From Bacteroidales bacterium (GTDB lineage Bacteria > Bacteroidota > Bacteroidia > Bacteroidales > Muribaculaceae), in contig SFEA01000044.1 in the NCBI GenBank assembly GCA_004557385.1, positions 1 to 16,817 on the forward strand: a stretch of DNA of 16,817 nucleotides, in the 5' to 3' direction. Positions 6,458 to 14,160 of this stretch are shown here, piece by piece (the first letter of the stretch is position 1; every line of letters starts with the position of its first letter). The notes under the pieces were generated by a model. It made no database searches. It saw only the letters and a program-made list of their open reading frames with translations, and had not been told where the DNA came from. A program made the position numbers and the translations under genes.

Positions 6458-6511
6458 TTAATACTGACAAATAAACAGTTATTTTTCCAAAATAAATCAG
6501 ATTTTTTAGCA

Positions 6512-9133
6512 ATGCTTACAGCAAAAGAAATTAGGGAATCATTTATTGAATTTTTCCGCAGCAAAGGGCATCACATTGTGCCCTCGGCACCAATGGTCAT
6601 CAAAGACGACCCCACACTAATGTTCACAAACGCAGGCATGAACCAGTTCAAGGATATCATTTTGGGTAATGTAGCCATCAAATGGCCGCGCGTATCCGAC
6701 TCGCAAAAATGCCTTCGCGTGAGCGGTAAGCACAACGACCTCGAGGAAGTTGGTCACGACACCTACCACCACACCATGTTTGAGATGCTTGGCAACTGGT
6801 CGTTTGGCGACTACTTCAAGCACGAAGCCATCGACTGGGCTTGGGAATATCTCACCGAGGTGCTTAAACTCGACCCCAAGAACCTCTATGCAACAGTGTT
6901 CGAGGGCTATGCACCCGAGGGGCTTGAGCGCGACAACGAGGCAGCCGCCATCTGGGAAAAGCATCTGCCCGCCGACCATATCATCAACGGCAACCGTCAC
7001 GACAACTTCTGGGAAATGGGCGACACCGGTCCTTGCGGTCCTTGCTCGGAGATTCACATCGACCTTCGCAGCGACGAAGAAAAAGCCAAGATTGCCGGCC
7101 GCGACCTGGTGAACGGCGACCACCCACAAGTGATTGAAATATGGAACCTTGTGTTTATGCAATATAACCGCAAAGCCGACGGCTCGCTCGAGCCGCTGCC
7201 TAACAAGGTGATTGACACCGGCATGGGCTTCGAACGCCTGTGCATGGCGCTGCAAGGCAAGACATCGAACTACGACACCGACGTATTCCAACCGCTCATC
7301 CGTAAGATTGGCGCAATTGCAGGCAAGACCTACGGCGACAATAAGGACAGCGACGTGGCTATGCGCGTTGTTGCCGACCACGTGCGCACAATTGCCTTCT
7401 CGATTGCCGACTCGCAACTGCCTTCGAATGCCAAGGCAGGATATGTGATTCGCCGCATTCTGCGCCGTGCCGTGCGCTATGGCTACACTTTCCTCGGACA
7501 GCGCGAAGCATTCATGTATAAGCTCATCGACACTCTCATCGAATCGATGGGCGACGCTTATCCCGAAATCAAGGTTCAAAGCACCCTCATCAAAAACGTG
7601 ATTAAGGAGGAAGAGGACAGCTTCCTGCGCACGCTTGAAACCGGCATCAAGATGCTCGACAAAGTGATTGCCGACACCAAGGAAGCCGGAAAACAAAAAA
7701 TCAGCGGTCGCGACGCATTTGTGCTCTACGACACCTACGGCTTCCCACTCGACCTCACCGAACTCATCCTTCGCGAGAACGGCCTCGAAGCCAACATCGA
7801 AGAGTTCAACGACGAAATGGCTAAGCAAAAGCAACGCGCTCGCAACGCCGCTGCCGTTGAAGCCACCGACTGGGTGGAACTCAAAGAGGGCGAAACCGAA
7901 TTCGTAGGCTACGACCTCACCGAAGTCGACACCGAAATTCTTCGCTACCGCAAGGTGAAGCAAAAAAACAACGAATTCTATCAGATTGTGCTTTCGCGCA
8001 CTCCGTTCTATGCCGAAATGGGTGGTCAAGTGGGCGACAAAGGCACCCTCACCTGCGGCGACGAAACAATTGAGATTTTCGACACCAAGCGCGAGAACAA
8101 CTTGCCTATTCACCTGAGCAAGAAGTTGCCAAGCGACCTCACCGAGTCTTTTCACGCCCAAATCGACGTGAAAGCGCGCCGTGCAATTGCTTGCAACCAC
8201 ACAGCCACTCACCTGCTGCACGAAGCGCTGCGCGAAGTGCTCGGCTCTCACGTTGAGCAAAAAGGCAGCTACGTCGACTCGAAGGTGCTGCGTTTCGACT
8301 TCTCACACTTCCAGAAGATGACTCAAGACGAACTGCGCAAAGTGGAACGCCTTGCCAACGAAAAGGTGCGCATGGCAATTCCGCGCTGCGAACATCGCAA
8401 CGTGCCCATCGACGAGGCTAAGGCTCTGGGCGCAATGGCTCTGTTCGGCGAAAAATACGGCGACAAGGTGCGCGTGATTCAATACGGCTCGTCGATTGAA
8501 CTTTGCGGCGGTACGCACGTCGACAACACCGGCAACATCGGCATGATTAAAATCATGAGCGAAAGTAGCATCGCTGCCGGCATCCGACGCATCGAAGCCA
8601 TCACCGGCGAAAATGTGCAAAATGCGCTCTACGACCTCGAGGACACCCTCGGCAAGGTGCGCGAGTTGCTCAACAACGCGCCTAACGTGCTCGTTGCGCT
8701 GCAAAAATCAATCACCGAAAACGCCACTCTGCGCAAGCAAGCCGAAGAATATATGCACGAACGCGTAAAGGCGCTTGCCAAGACGGTGCTCGAAAACGCC
8801 ACCGAAACTGCTGGTGCAAAGGTTGCTACGCTCACCGGTCCGCGCATGGCTGATGTGGTGAAAGGCGTTGCTTTCGAACTCAAAAACGCCAAAGAAAACG
8901 TGGTGTTCATAGCTGCCACAAACGACAACGGCAAGCCAACACTCACCGTGATGATTTCTGAAGCACTCATCAGCGATGCCCTCAACGCATCGAAGATTGT
9001 TCGCGAAGCTGCCAAGCTCATCCAAGGCGGTGGCGGCGGTCAACCCGGCTTCGCTCAAGCCGGCGGCAAGAACGCCGATGGCCTGTCGGCTGCGCTCGAC
9101 AAGATGAAGGAAATTGTGCTTGCCAACCTGTAA
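6512..9133 (+). CDS. alaS: Alanyl-tRNA synthetase
   Basis: Class II synthetase that charges tRNA-Ala in the cytoplasm and clears mischarged Ser/Gly-tRNA-Ala. The product is 873 aa, close to the usual 875. The N-terminal catalytic domain begins TAKEIRESFIEFFRSKGH and includes DPTLMFTNAGMNQFKD, FEMLGNWSFGDYFKHEA, DTGPCGPCSE (171-180) and DTGMGFERL. The editing domain has its four zinc-binding residues: H563 and H567 in HTATH, and C665 and H669 in CGGTH. The C-Ala domain ends with the Gly-rich GGGGGQPGFAQAGG signature. Nothing is truncated or unusual. It is preceded by the divergent merR-like gene and closed by a strong terminator 37 bp after the stop, so it appears monocistronic. Confidence 0.98.
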   Translation: MLTAKEIRESFIEFFRSKGHHIVPSAPMVIKDDPTLMFTNAGMNQFKDIILGNVAIKWPRVSDSQKCLRVSGKHNDLEEVGHDTYHHTMFEMLGNWSFGDYFKHEAIDWAWEYLTEVLKLDPKNLYATVFEGYAPEGLERDNEAAAIWEKHLPADHIINGNRHDNFWEMGDTGPCGPCSEIHIDLRSDEEKAKIAGRDLVNGDHPQVIEIWNLVFMQYNRKADGSLEPLPNKVIDTGMGFERLCMALQGKTSNYDTDVFQPLIRKIGAIAGKTYGDNKDSDVAMRVVADHVRTIAFSIADSQLPSNAKAGYVIRRILRRAVRYGYTFLGQREAFMYKLIDTLIESMGDAYPEIKVQSTLIKNVIKEEEDSFLRTLETGIKMLDKVIADTKEAGKQKISGRDAFVLYDTYGFPLDLTELILRENGLEANIEEFNDEMAKQKQRARNAAAVEATDWVELKEGETEFVGYDLTEVDTEILRYRKVKQKNNEFYQIVLSRTPFYAEMGGQVGDKGTLTCGDETIEIFDTKRENNLPIHLSKKLPSDLTESFHAQIDVKARRAIACNHTATHLLHEALREVLGSHVEQKGSYVDSKVLRFDFSHFQKMTQDELRKVERLANEKVRMAIPRCEHRNVPIDEAKALGAMALFGEKYGDKVRVIQYGSSIELCGGTHVDNTGNIGMIKIMSESSIAAGIRRIEAITGENVQNALYDLEDTLGKVRELLNNAPNVLVALQKSITENATLRKQAEEYMHERVKALAKTVLENATETAGAKVATLTGPRMADVVKGVAFELKNAKENVVFIAATNDNGKPTLTVMISEALISDALNASKIVREAAKLIQGGGGGQPGFAQAGGKNADGLSAALDKMKEIVLANL

Positions 9134-9169
9134 TCTATCTGATTAGGCAATCGCAATCAGCAATATTTC

Positions 9170-9214
9170 ATGGGGAAGAATGCCCAACACCAACGAGCGT
9201 TCTTCCCCATTTTT
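9170..9214 (+). terminator. Intrinsic terminator of alaS
   Basis: ATGGGGAAGAA (9170-9180) pairs with TTCTTCCCCAT (9200-9210). The stem extends inward through a U-G wobble and two GC pairs to 14 bp around a 13-nt loop. TTTT (9211-9214) follows directly. It ends 42 bp before engB, separating the two genes. Confidence 0.85.
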
Positions 9215-9255
9215 AGCAACAAAAGTGTTTCATAGTAATACAGTACTTCAACACA

Positions 9256-9852
9256 ATGATAATAAAATCGGCAGAATTTAAGATTTCAAACAGCACAGTG
9301 AGCAAATGCCCCGATACCACGCTGCCCGAATATGCATTCATAGGGCGCTCAAACGTGGGCAAATCGTCGCTCATCAATATGCTCACCGGACGCAACGGGC
9401 TTGCAAAGACTTCTTCGACGCCCGGTAAAACCATGTTAATCAATCATTTCCTCATCAACGACGAGTGGTATATTGTCGACCTGCCCGGTTATGGCTATGC
9501 CCGCCGAGGCAAGGACAGCCGCGATGAACTCAGACGAATGATTGAAGGTTATGTGCTGCACCGCGCACAAATGACTAACCTGTTTGTGCTGGTCGATTCG
9601 CGACACGAGCCTCAGAAAATCGACCTCGAATTCATGGAATGGTGCGGCGAAAACGGTGTGCCGTTCAGCATTGTGTTCACCAAGATGGACAAGCTGGGCA
9701 AAATCATTGGCGGACGCCATGTGTTTGAATACAAAAAGCGTCTGCTCGAAACATGGGAAGAATTGCCGCCAATATTCGAGACTTCGTCGCAAGACGGCCG
9801 CGGACGCGACGAGATTCTCGCCTACATCGACGAAATCAACCACTCGCTATAA
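9256..9852 (+). CDS. engB: Ribosome biogenesis GTP-binding protein EngB (YihA/YsxC)
   Basis: Essential small GTPase of the TrmE-Era-EngA-EngB family that assists late 50S subunit assembly. The product is 198 aa, the expected single G domain. Motifs seen: G1 GRSNVGKS (30-37), switch I TSSTPGKT (52-59), G3 DLPGYG (75-80), G4 TKMD (142-145) and a G5-like ETSS near 175. The ATG at 9256 gives the usual short N-terminus (MIIKSAEFKIS) before the first strand; the upstream sequence is AT-rich without a Shine-Dalgarno site, typical for this group. It is isolated between two terminators. I see no clear TAnnTTTG box in the 41 bp between the alaS terminator and its start. Confidence 0.95.
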   Translation: MIIKSAEFKISNSTVSKCPDTTLPEYAFIGRSNVGKSSLINMLTGRNGLAKTSSTPGKTMLINHFLINDEWYIVDLPGYGYARRGKDSRDELRRMIEGYVLHRAQMTNLFVLVDSRHEPQKIDLEFMEWCGENGVPFSIVFTKMDKLGKIIGGRHVFEYKKRLLETWEELPPIFETSSQDGRGRDEILAYIDEINHSL

Positions 9853-9879
9853 CAAGCTTTCTTGCTTAATATATCGCAA

Positions 9880-9924
9880 AATACCATCGGCATGCCTCAT
9901 AGCATGCCGATGGTATTGCTTTTT
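9880..9924 (+). terminator. Intrinsic terminator of engB
   Basis: A perfect 16-bp stem, AATACCATCGGCATGC (9880-9895) with its complement (9902-9917), encloses the 6-nt loop CTCATA. GC and TTTTT (9920-9924) follow. It begins 27 bp after the engB stop. Its left flank also gives a short T-run on the minus strand, so it may stop read-through from the convergent rhamnosidase gene. Confidence 0.9.
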
Positions 9925-9942
9925 GCCTAATTACCCTGCTCT

Positions 9943-9975
9943 GAAGTGCGGCAAACGTATGGTTTGTCGCACTTC
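9943..9975 (-). terminator. Hairpin downstream of the rhamnosidase gene
   Basis: GAAGTGCGGCAAAC (9943-9956) pairs with GTTTGTCGCACTTC (9962-9975), 14 pairs with one G-U wobble, around a 5-nt loop. It lies 22 bp past the rhamnosidase stop on the minus strand. It lacks a T-run, so it may be a 3'-end protecting hairpin, with the engB terminator beyond it ending transcription. Confidence 0.55.
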
Positions 9976-9997
9976 ACCCATATTGTGCCGCTATGCA

Positions 9998-12592
9998 CTA
10001 TTTCTCTACCGAATATGTGCCTGCAGTGTATTCTTTTGCTTCAGTTTCGCCCGGCAGGGTCACCGATGCTGTTGCGTCTTCCGGGATGGTGAAAGTCCAC
10101 TTCCACACATCACCTTCGTAGCGCCATTCGCTCTTAATCACACCTGCTGCCGACTTATACTCAGCCTTTACAAATCCTAATCGCTTATCGGGCTGCGGTT
10201 TCATGATTATGTGCTTGAATCCCGGATGTGCCACATCGGTGGCTATGCCTGCCACACTCGACCATATCCATCCGCAAACCACGCCGTAGGCATAGTGATT
10301 GAAGCTATTCATGCCTTGCGGACCCATACCCTTGTCAATCATATAGCTGTTCCAGCGTTCCCAGATGGTGGTAGCGCCGTTGTCCACCGAGTACAGCCAA
10401 CTTGGGTTCTTGCGTTGGAATAGGAGCTCGTAAGCTATGTCCACCATGCCATTTTCAGTGAGCGTAGGCATCAAGATAGATGTGCCCAAGAACCCTGTTT
10501 GCAAGCAATTCTCGTGCTCAGCGAAATTTTTGCGCAGACGAGCCACAAGGTTCTCTTTAGCACTGCCTTCCACCAAGCCATTCTTCAGTGCGAATAGCGC
10601 TGGAGTCTGCATGGTGTTGAGAATTTCGGTCTTGAATGTGCCGTCCTCGTTGAGGAATGTGGTGCGAAGATATTCCTTTGCGCGCTGGGTCATTGCCTCA
10701 TATTTTGCAGCATCGCGACCGGTAGCTGCAGCCATGTCGCGCATCATCGATGCATTAATTGCCCAATAACTTGCGCTCAGGTAGTTCCAATAATCGTAGG
10801 TTTCCGGACGAATGAACCATTCGCCCTTGGCATCTACATCGCGCATCGTGCCCGAACACGATTCAAGTGGCTCGTAGCTCAACCAGTCCGCCCATTGGTA
10901 GTTGCCATTCTCGGCGGCAAGAGCATGATGGTCGTATTTGGTTTCATCTATGTGATTCATCAGTTTTTCCATCGCATCCCAATTCTCTGCCACGATTTCT
11001 GCGTCGCCAAACTGTTTCCAAATCACCCAAGGCACTATCACACCTGCGTCCGACCACCCAAGGCGCATCATCGACTGAGGTTCTGCGCCATATTGTGTCC
11101 AAGGTGCCACGCCTGGAAATCCGCCTGCCGGGCTCTGAGTGTCGCGCATATCGCGCATCCATTTATGAAAGAACGCGCGTGTGTCGGCAAAGAATGTGCC
11201 AGTTTCAGAGAACACTTGCGTGTCGGCTGTCCAACCAAGTCGTTCATTGCGTTGCGGGCAGTCGGTAGGCACTGACAGATAATTCGACAATTGTCCCCAA
11301 TATGTGTTAGAAATCAGTTTGTTAATCGATTCGTCGCCAGTGGTGATTACGCCTGTCTCAAGCGCTTTTGCAATCGAAGTTACCGGCACCGAGTGGATGC
11401 TATGAATGGTTACATCGTCGCTCACCGTAATCGACACCAATCGATAGCCGAAGAATGTGCAGCGAGGCTGATATGCCACAGCACCTTCGCTTGCAGCAAA
11501 AGTGTATTCGAGCTTCATGCCTGTGTCGGGGATACGCAGGTTCAGACGGTGAACACTGCCTTCCGGACCATCCATTCCGCGATTTTTAGCTCCGTTGCCG
11601 TCGTTTAGGAGTTCCGACACCTCGCATGTGAGCGTTGTACCTTCTTTGGCTGCGAACTCAAACGATGGCACAGCAGCGCAATTCTGACCGAAATCCACCA
11701 CAAGGTGCTCGCCCGGGTGAACCTCTATCACCTCGCCTTCAACAAATTCCTTCTTTATCACCACCTTGCCATATTCTTCGGCACTCTCGCCTTCCACGCT
11801 TTGCCATGTGTAGGCTTTAACGGGAGTGAGCGCCAAATCTTCGCGCAGATATATCTCTGCTCCGCATGTAGGCACTATTTCGCCTGCAAATTCGGTGTTA
11901 ATCTCAGGCGTTTTGAGTAATTCGGGAGTTTCGTAGCCGGGCTTGATGCGAGCGTCATACACTTCGCCGTCGAAGATTGCCGCGTGCTTCACCGGACCTG
12001 CTATGCCTGCCTTCCACGCAATGGTATCAGTGCCGAAGAGTGCTTTTGTACCGTCATCGTAAGTCAATTCAATTACGCCGCGGAATGCACACTTGCGACC
12101 AATCATGCCTTCATGACCTCCGGGTGTTACAATCTTATCCGCCCACCATCCAGGTGTGACTTGCGCCGAAAACACATTCTCGGCACCTTGCTCGGTACAT
12201 AATGCCTCGGTCACATCGTAGGTGAACGACCGTTTCGTCTTTTCAGGATGGGTAAAACCGGGCTTTAGCACTTCGTTGCCTATCAATTTGCCGTTTATGT
12301 AGATGTCATACACGCCGAGGCCTGTGGTCATCCACTTTGCCGACACCACTTTCTTATCATTTTTCAACGTCGACACAAACCAGTTAGCGCCGTCGGCAGC
12401 CCGAGTGCCATCTTGCACCACGCCCTCCACCACAGGAGCGTCAACAACCGATATCCATTGCGATGCATTCCACGCCGAATCGGGTAACGCTTCACATAGA
12501 CTCACACATTCAACCTTGCCGGCATTGCAGCCCGAAAGCATGCCCACGGCTACCATTGCGGCAAGTACACCGTTAATAAGATTGTTTTTCAT
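9998..12592 (-). CDS. Lipoprotein alpha-L-rhamnosidase, glycoside hydrolase family 78
   Basis: Hydrolyses terminal alpha-L-rhamnose from plant pectins, flavonoid glycosides or similar glycans. The product is 864 aa. A lipoprotein signal peptide ends in the lipobox LSGC (Cys22), followed by Asn-Ala-Gly, so it is membrane-anchored and either periplasmic or surface-exposed. Beta-sandwich domains come first (about 70-390), including WFVSTLKN and YDIYINGKLIGNEVLKPGFT typical of the rhamnosidase N domain. The (alpha/alpha)6 catalytic barrel follows (about 400-765), with the family signature DCPQRNERLGWTAD (444-457) containing the probable general acid E450 and GATTIWERW with candidate partner E745. 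A C-terminal beta domain begins near HPGFKHIIMKPQPD. Complete and ordinary for Bacteroidales. No SusC/SusD, hybrid two-component regulator or other glycosidase is beside it. It could also act on related 6-deoxy sugars. Confidence 0.93.
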   Translation of the reverse strand: MKNNLINGVLAAMVAVGMLSGCNAGKVECVSLCEALPDSAWNASQWISVVDAPVVEGVVQDGTRAADGANWFVSTLKNDKKVVSAKWMTTGLGVYDIYINGKLIGNEVLKPGFTHPEKTKRSFTYDVTEALCTEQGAENVFSAQVTPGWWADKIVTPGGHEGMIGRKCAFRGVIELTYDDGTKALFGTDTIAWKAGIAGPVKHAAIFDGEVYDARIKPGYETPELLKTPEINTEFAGEIVPTCGAEIYLREDLALTPVKAYTWQSVEGESAEEYGKVVIKKEFVEGEVIEVHPGEHLVVDFGQNCAAVPSFEFAAKEGTTLTCEVSELLNDGNGAKNRGMDGPEGSVHRLNLRIPDTGMKLEYTFAASEGAVAYQPRCTFFGYRLVSITVSDDVTIHSIHSVPVTSIAKALETGVITTGDESINKLISNTYWGQLSNYLSVPTDCPQRNERLGWTADTQVFSETGTFFADTRAFFHKWMRDMRDTQSPAGGFPGVAPWTQYGAEPQSMMRLGWSDAGVIVPWVIWKQFGDAEIVAENWDAMEKLMNHIDETKYDHHALAAENGNYQWADWLSYEPLESCSGTMRDVDAKGEWFIRPETYDYWNYLSASYWAINASMMRDMAAATGRDAAKYEAMTQRAKEYLRTTFLNEDGTFKTEILNTMQTPALFALKNGLVEGSAKENLVARLRKNFAEHENCLQTGFLGTSILMPTLTENGMVDIAYELLFQRKNPSWLYSVDNGATTIWERWNSYMIDKGMGPQGMNSFNHYAYGVVCGWIWSSVAGIATDVAHPGFKHIIMKPQPDKRLGFVKAEYKSAAGVIKSEWRYEGDVWKWTFTIPEDATASVTLPGETEAKEYTAGTYSVEK

Positions 12593-12730
12593 ACAAATTA
12601 TTAGTTTTTTGGTTTATCTCAAATAATGGCCATTAGCGTTATGTTTACAATTTCGTTTTTTGCTCATAACAGCATAACGACAGGTTGGTTTTTTTGCATC
12701 TTAATGGGAAACAATCTCCCCCCTTTGACG

Positions 12731-12738
12731 CAAAATTA
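12731..12738 (-). promoter_or_regulatory. Candidate -7 box for the rhamnosidase gene
   Basis: The minus strand reads TAATTTTG, an exact TAnnTTTG match, 139 bp upstream of the start codon. No TTTG is visible at the right -33 distance. It would give a leader of about 130 nt. The rest of the 419-bp spacer (12593-13011) holds only the hairpins listed separately and no ORF I can support. Confidence 0.35.
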
Positions 12739-12919
12739 GCAAAAATTTCAACGAGATTAAGCATCAGCAACTTATAAATTCATCTCATACAGCAAACAAA
12801 AACCTGCATCCGCCCCACCTTTCGGCGAAAACAACCTTGCAAGAAGCCTCTCACCACGGCATATTGCCCTATGAGTTTCAGCCCAATCATAACTGCGTGA
12901 TTAAATAGTTGCAACAGAA

Positions 12920-12948
12920 AAGGAGCACATATTTTCTATGCACTCCTT
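12920..12948 (-). terminator. Second hairpin downstream of the ROK kinase gene
   Basis: AAGGAG (12920-12925) pairs with CTCCTT (12943-12948). Inside a 2x2 internal loop, CATA (12928-12931) pairs with TATG (12937-12940). On the minus strand it runs into TTTTCTG. It is probably a back-up to the terminator at 12961-12992; the T-run is short, so this is moderate evidence. Confidence 0.4.
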
Positions 12949-12960
12949 CATTGTTATCTT

Positions 12961-12992
12961 TAAAAAGCGCCGCATCGCTCAATGATAGCGGC
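12961..12992 (-). terminator. Intrinsic terminator of the ROK kinase gene
   Basis: GCCGC (12969-12973) pairs with GCGGC (12988-12992) and ATC with GAT inside, with one bulged A and a 7-nt loop. On the minus strand the stem is followed by GC and TTTTT (complement of 12962-12966). It begins 19 bp past the kinase stop codon and separates the kinase from the rhamnosidase gene. Confidence 0.75.
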
Positions 12993-13011
12993 ACCTTTGG
13001 TGTTTAAAGCA

Positions 13012-13998
13012 TCATTCCTTTGCTTCGGCAGCCGGAGCAACATCCTTGGCTTCCCATCCAAGAGCCGATGCACCAAGCACTGCAGCATCGCTTTCCTTCA
13101 GTTCCGAAACAAGCACTTTCACATCCTTGAAGATGCCAAGCACATTGCTGTAGAGGGCTTCGCGAATAGGACGCAACAGATATTCGCCCGACTTGGTCAA
13201 GCCACCGAACAGCACGAATGCCTCAGGAGCCGAGAATGCGCAGAAGTCGGCGAGAGCCTTACCCAAAATGGTTCCAGTGTAATCAAAGATTTCCTTTGCA
13301 ATAGCATCGCCCTTAACAGCTGCATCGTAAACATCCTTCGAAGTGATTTCGTCGAGAGGAAGCGAACGAAGCAACGAATCTTCCTTGCGTATTTCAAGGA
13401 ACTCGCGAGCTGTGCGTGCAACACCTGTTGCCGAGCAATATGCTTCCAAACAGCCTGTGTGGCCACAACCGCATTGGCGACCGTTGCTTGGCTTAACCAC
13501 AACGTGGCCCAATTCGCCGGCAAAACCATTGTGACCGTAAACCATCTGTCCATTCACCACAATACCGCTGCCAACACCTGTGCCAAGCGTAATCATGATG
13601 AAATCCTTCAATCCGCGTGCTACGCCATAGGTCATTTCGCCCAAAGCTGCTGCATTTGCATCGTTTGTGATGATACACTGAATGCCAAATTTGTCAGAAA
13701 CCAATTGTGCCAATGGTATTGGGCTTGGCCATGGCAAGTTTGGAGCATCTTCAATCTTACCGGTGAAATAGTTGCCATTTGGTGCACCTATACCTATACC
13801 TTGAATCTTGCCCTCTGCATCGTTTTCCTTTATCATCTTGCTGATTTCTTGATAAAGTTCTTCGATGTAGTCATTAATATCGGCATGCTTGCGAGTCTTG
13901 ATAGAACTGCTTGCAATCACTGTGCCGCGAGCGTCAACAATACCAAAACAAGTATTTGTGCCACCCATATCGACACCAATTACATATGGTTTTGCCAT
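13012..13998 (-). CDS. ROK-family sugar kinase, probable glucokinase
   Basis: Cytoplasmic ATP-dependent sugar kinase; most Bacteroidales members annotated as glucokinase belong to this family. The product is 328 aa. The phosphate-binding loop is DMGGTNT (10-16). The catalytic Asp is D113 in TNDANAAALGE. A second nucleotide-binding loop is LGTGVGSGI (138-146). The sugar-contact segment GELGH (161-165) supplies His165 to the zinc site completed by C176, C178 and C183 in CGCGHTGCLE, a hallmark of ROK kinases. The C-terminus is Ala/Glu-rich (APAAEAKE). The specific sugar cannot be decided from sequence: glucose is likeliest, while N-acetylmannosamine or fructose are possible. It has its own -7 box (14070) and terminator (12961), so it is probably monocistronic rather than part of a rhamnosidase operon. 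Confidence 0.92.
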   Translation of the reverse strand: MAKPYVIGVDMGGTNTCFGIVDARGTVIASSSIKTRKHADINDYIEELYQEISKMIKENDAEGKIQGIGIGAPNGNYFTGKIEDAPNLPWPSPIPLAQLVSDKFGIQCIITNDANAAALGEMTYGVARGLKDFIMITLGTGVGSGIVVNGQMVYGHNGFAGELGHVVVKPSNGRQCGCGHTGCLEAYCSATGVARTAREFLEIRKEDSLLRSLPLDEITSKDVYDAAVKGDAIAKEIFDYTGTILGKALADFCAFSAPEAFVLFGGLTKSGEYLLRPIREALYSNVLGIFKDVKVLVSELKESDAAVLGASALGWEAKDVAPAAEAKE

Positions 13999-14069
13999 AA
14001 TCTTTAAATTTTTAAATTATATATAAAAGGTTTATGAAATATTCTTCACTTCAGGTTACATTAGCTCTA

Positions 14070-14077
14070 CAAAGATA
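14070..14077 (-). promoter_or_regulatory. -7 promoter box for the ROK kinase gene
   Basis: The minus strand reads TATCTTTG, an exact TAnnTTTG match, 72 bp upstream of the start codon. The flanks are AT-rich. No TTTG is found at the -33 distance. Transcription would start near 14064. Confidence 0.45.
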
Positions 14078-14160
14078 TAATATTTTTTATAGAATCAGCC
14101 ACACTTAAGCATTTTTTTTGATTTTATGCAAACAAACCCCGCTCTGCAGTTTTACTCATC

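Noticed and set aside
6617..8260. A 547-codon minus-strand open frame inside alaS
   Set aside because: It is fully antisense to alaS, is rich in Val/His/Phe repeats from mirrored Asp/Glu/Lys codons, and has no recognisable motif.
12982..14007. A 341-codon plus-strand open frame over the ROK kinase gene
   Set aside because: It is the antisense shadow of a gene with all ROK motifs, and its Cys/Asn/Thr-rich composition is not protein-like.
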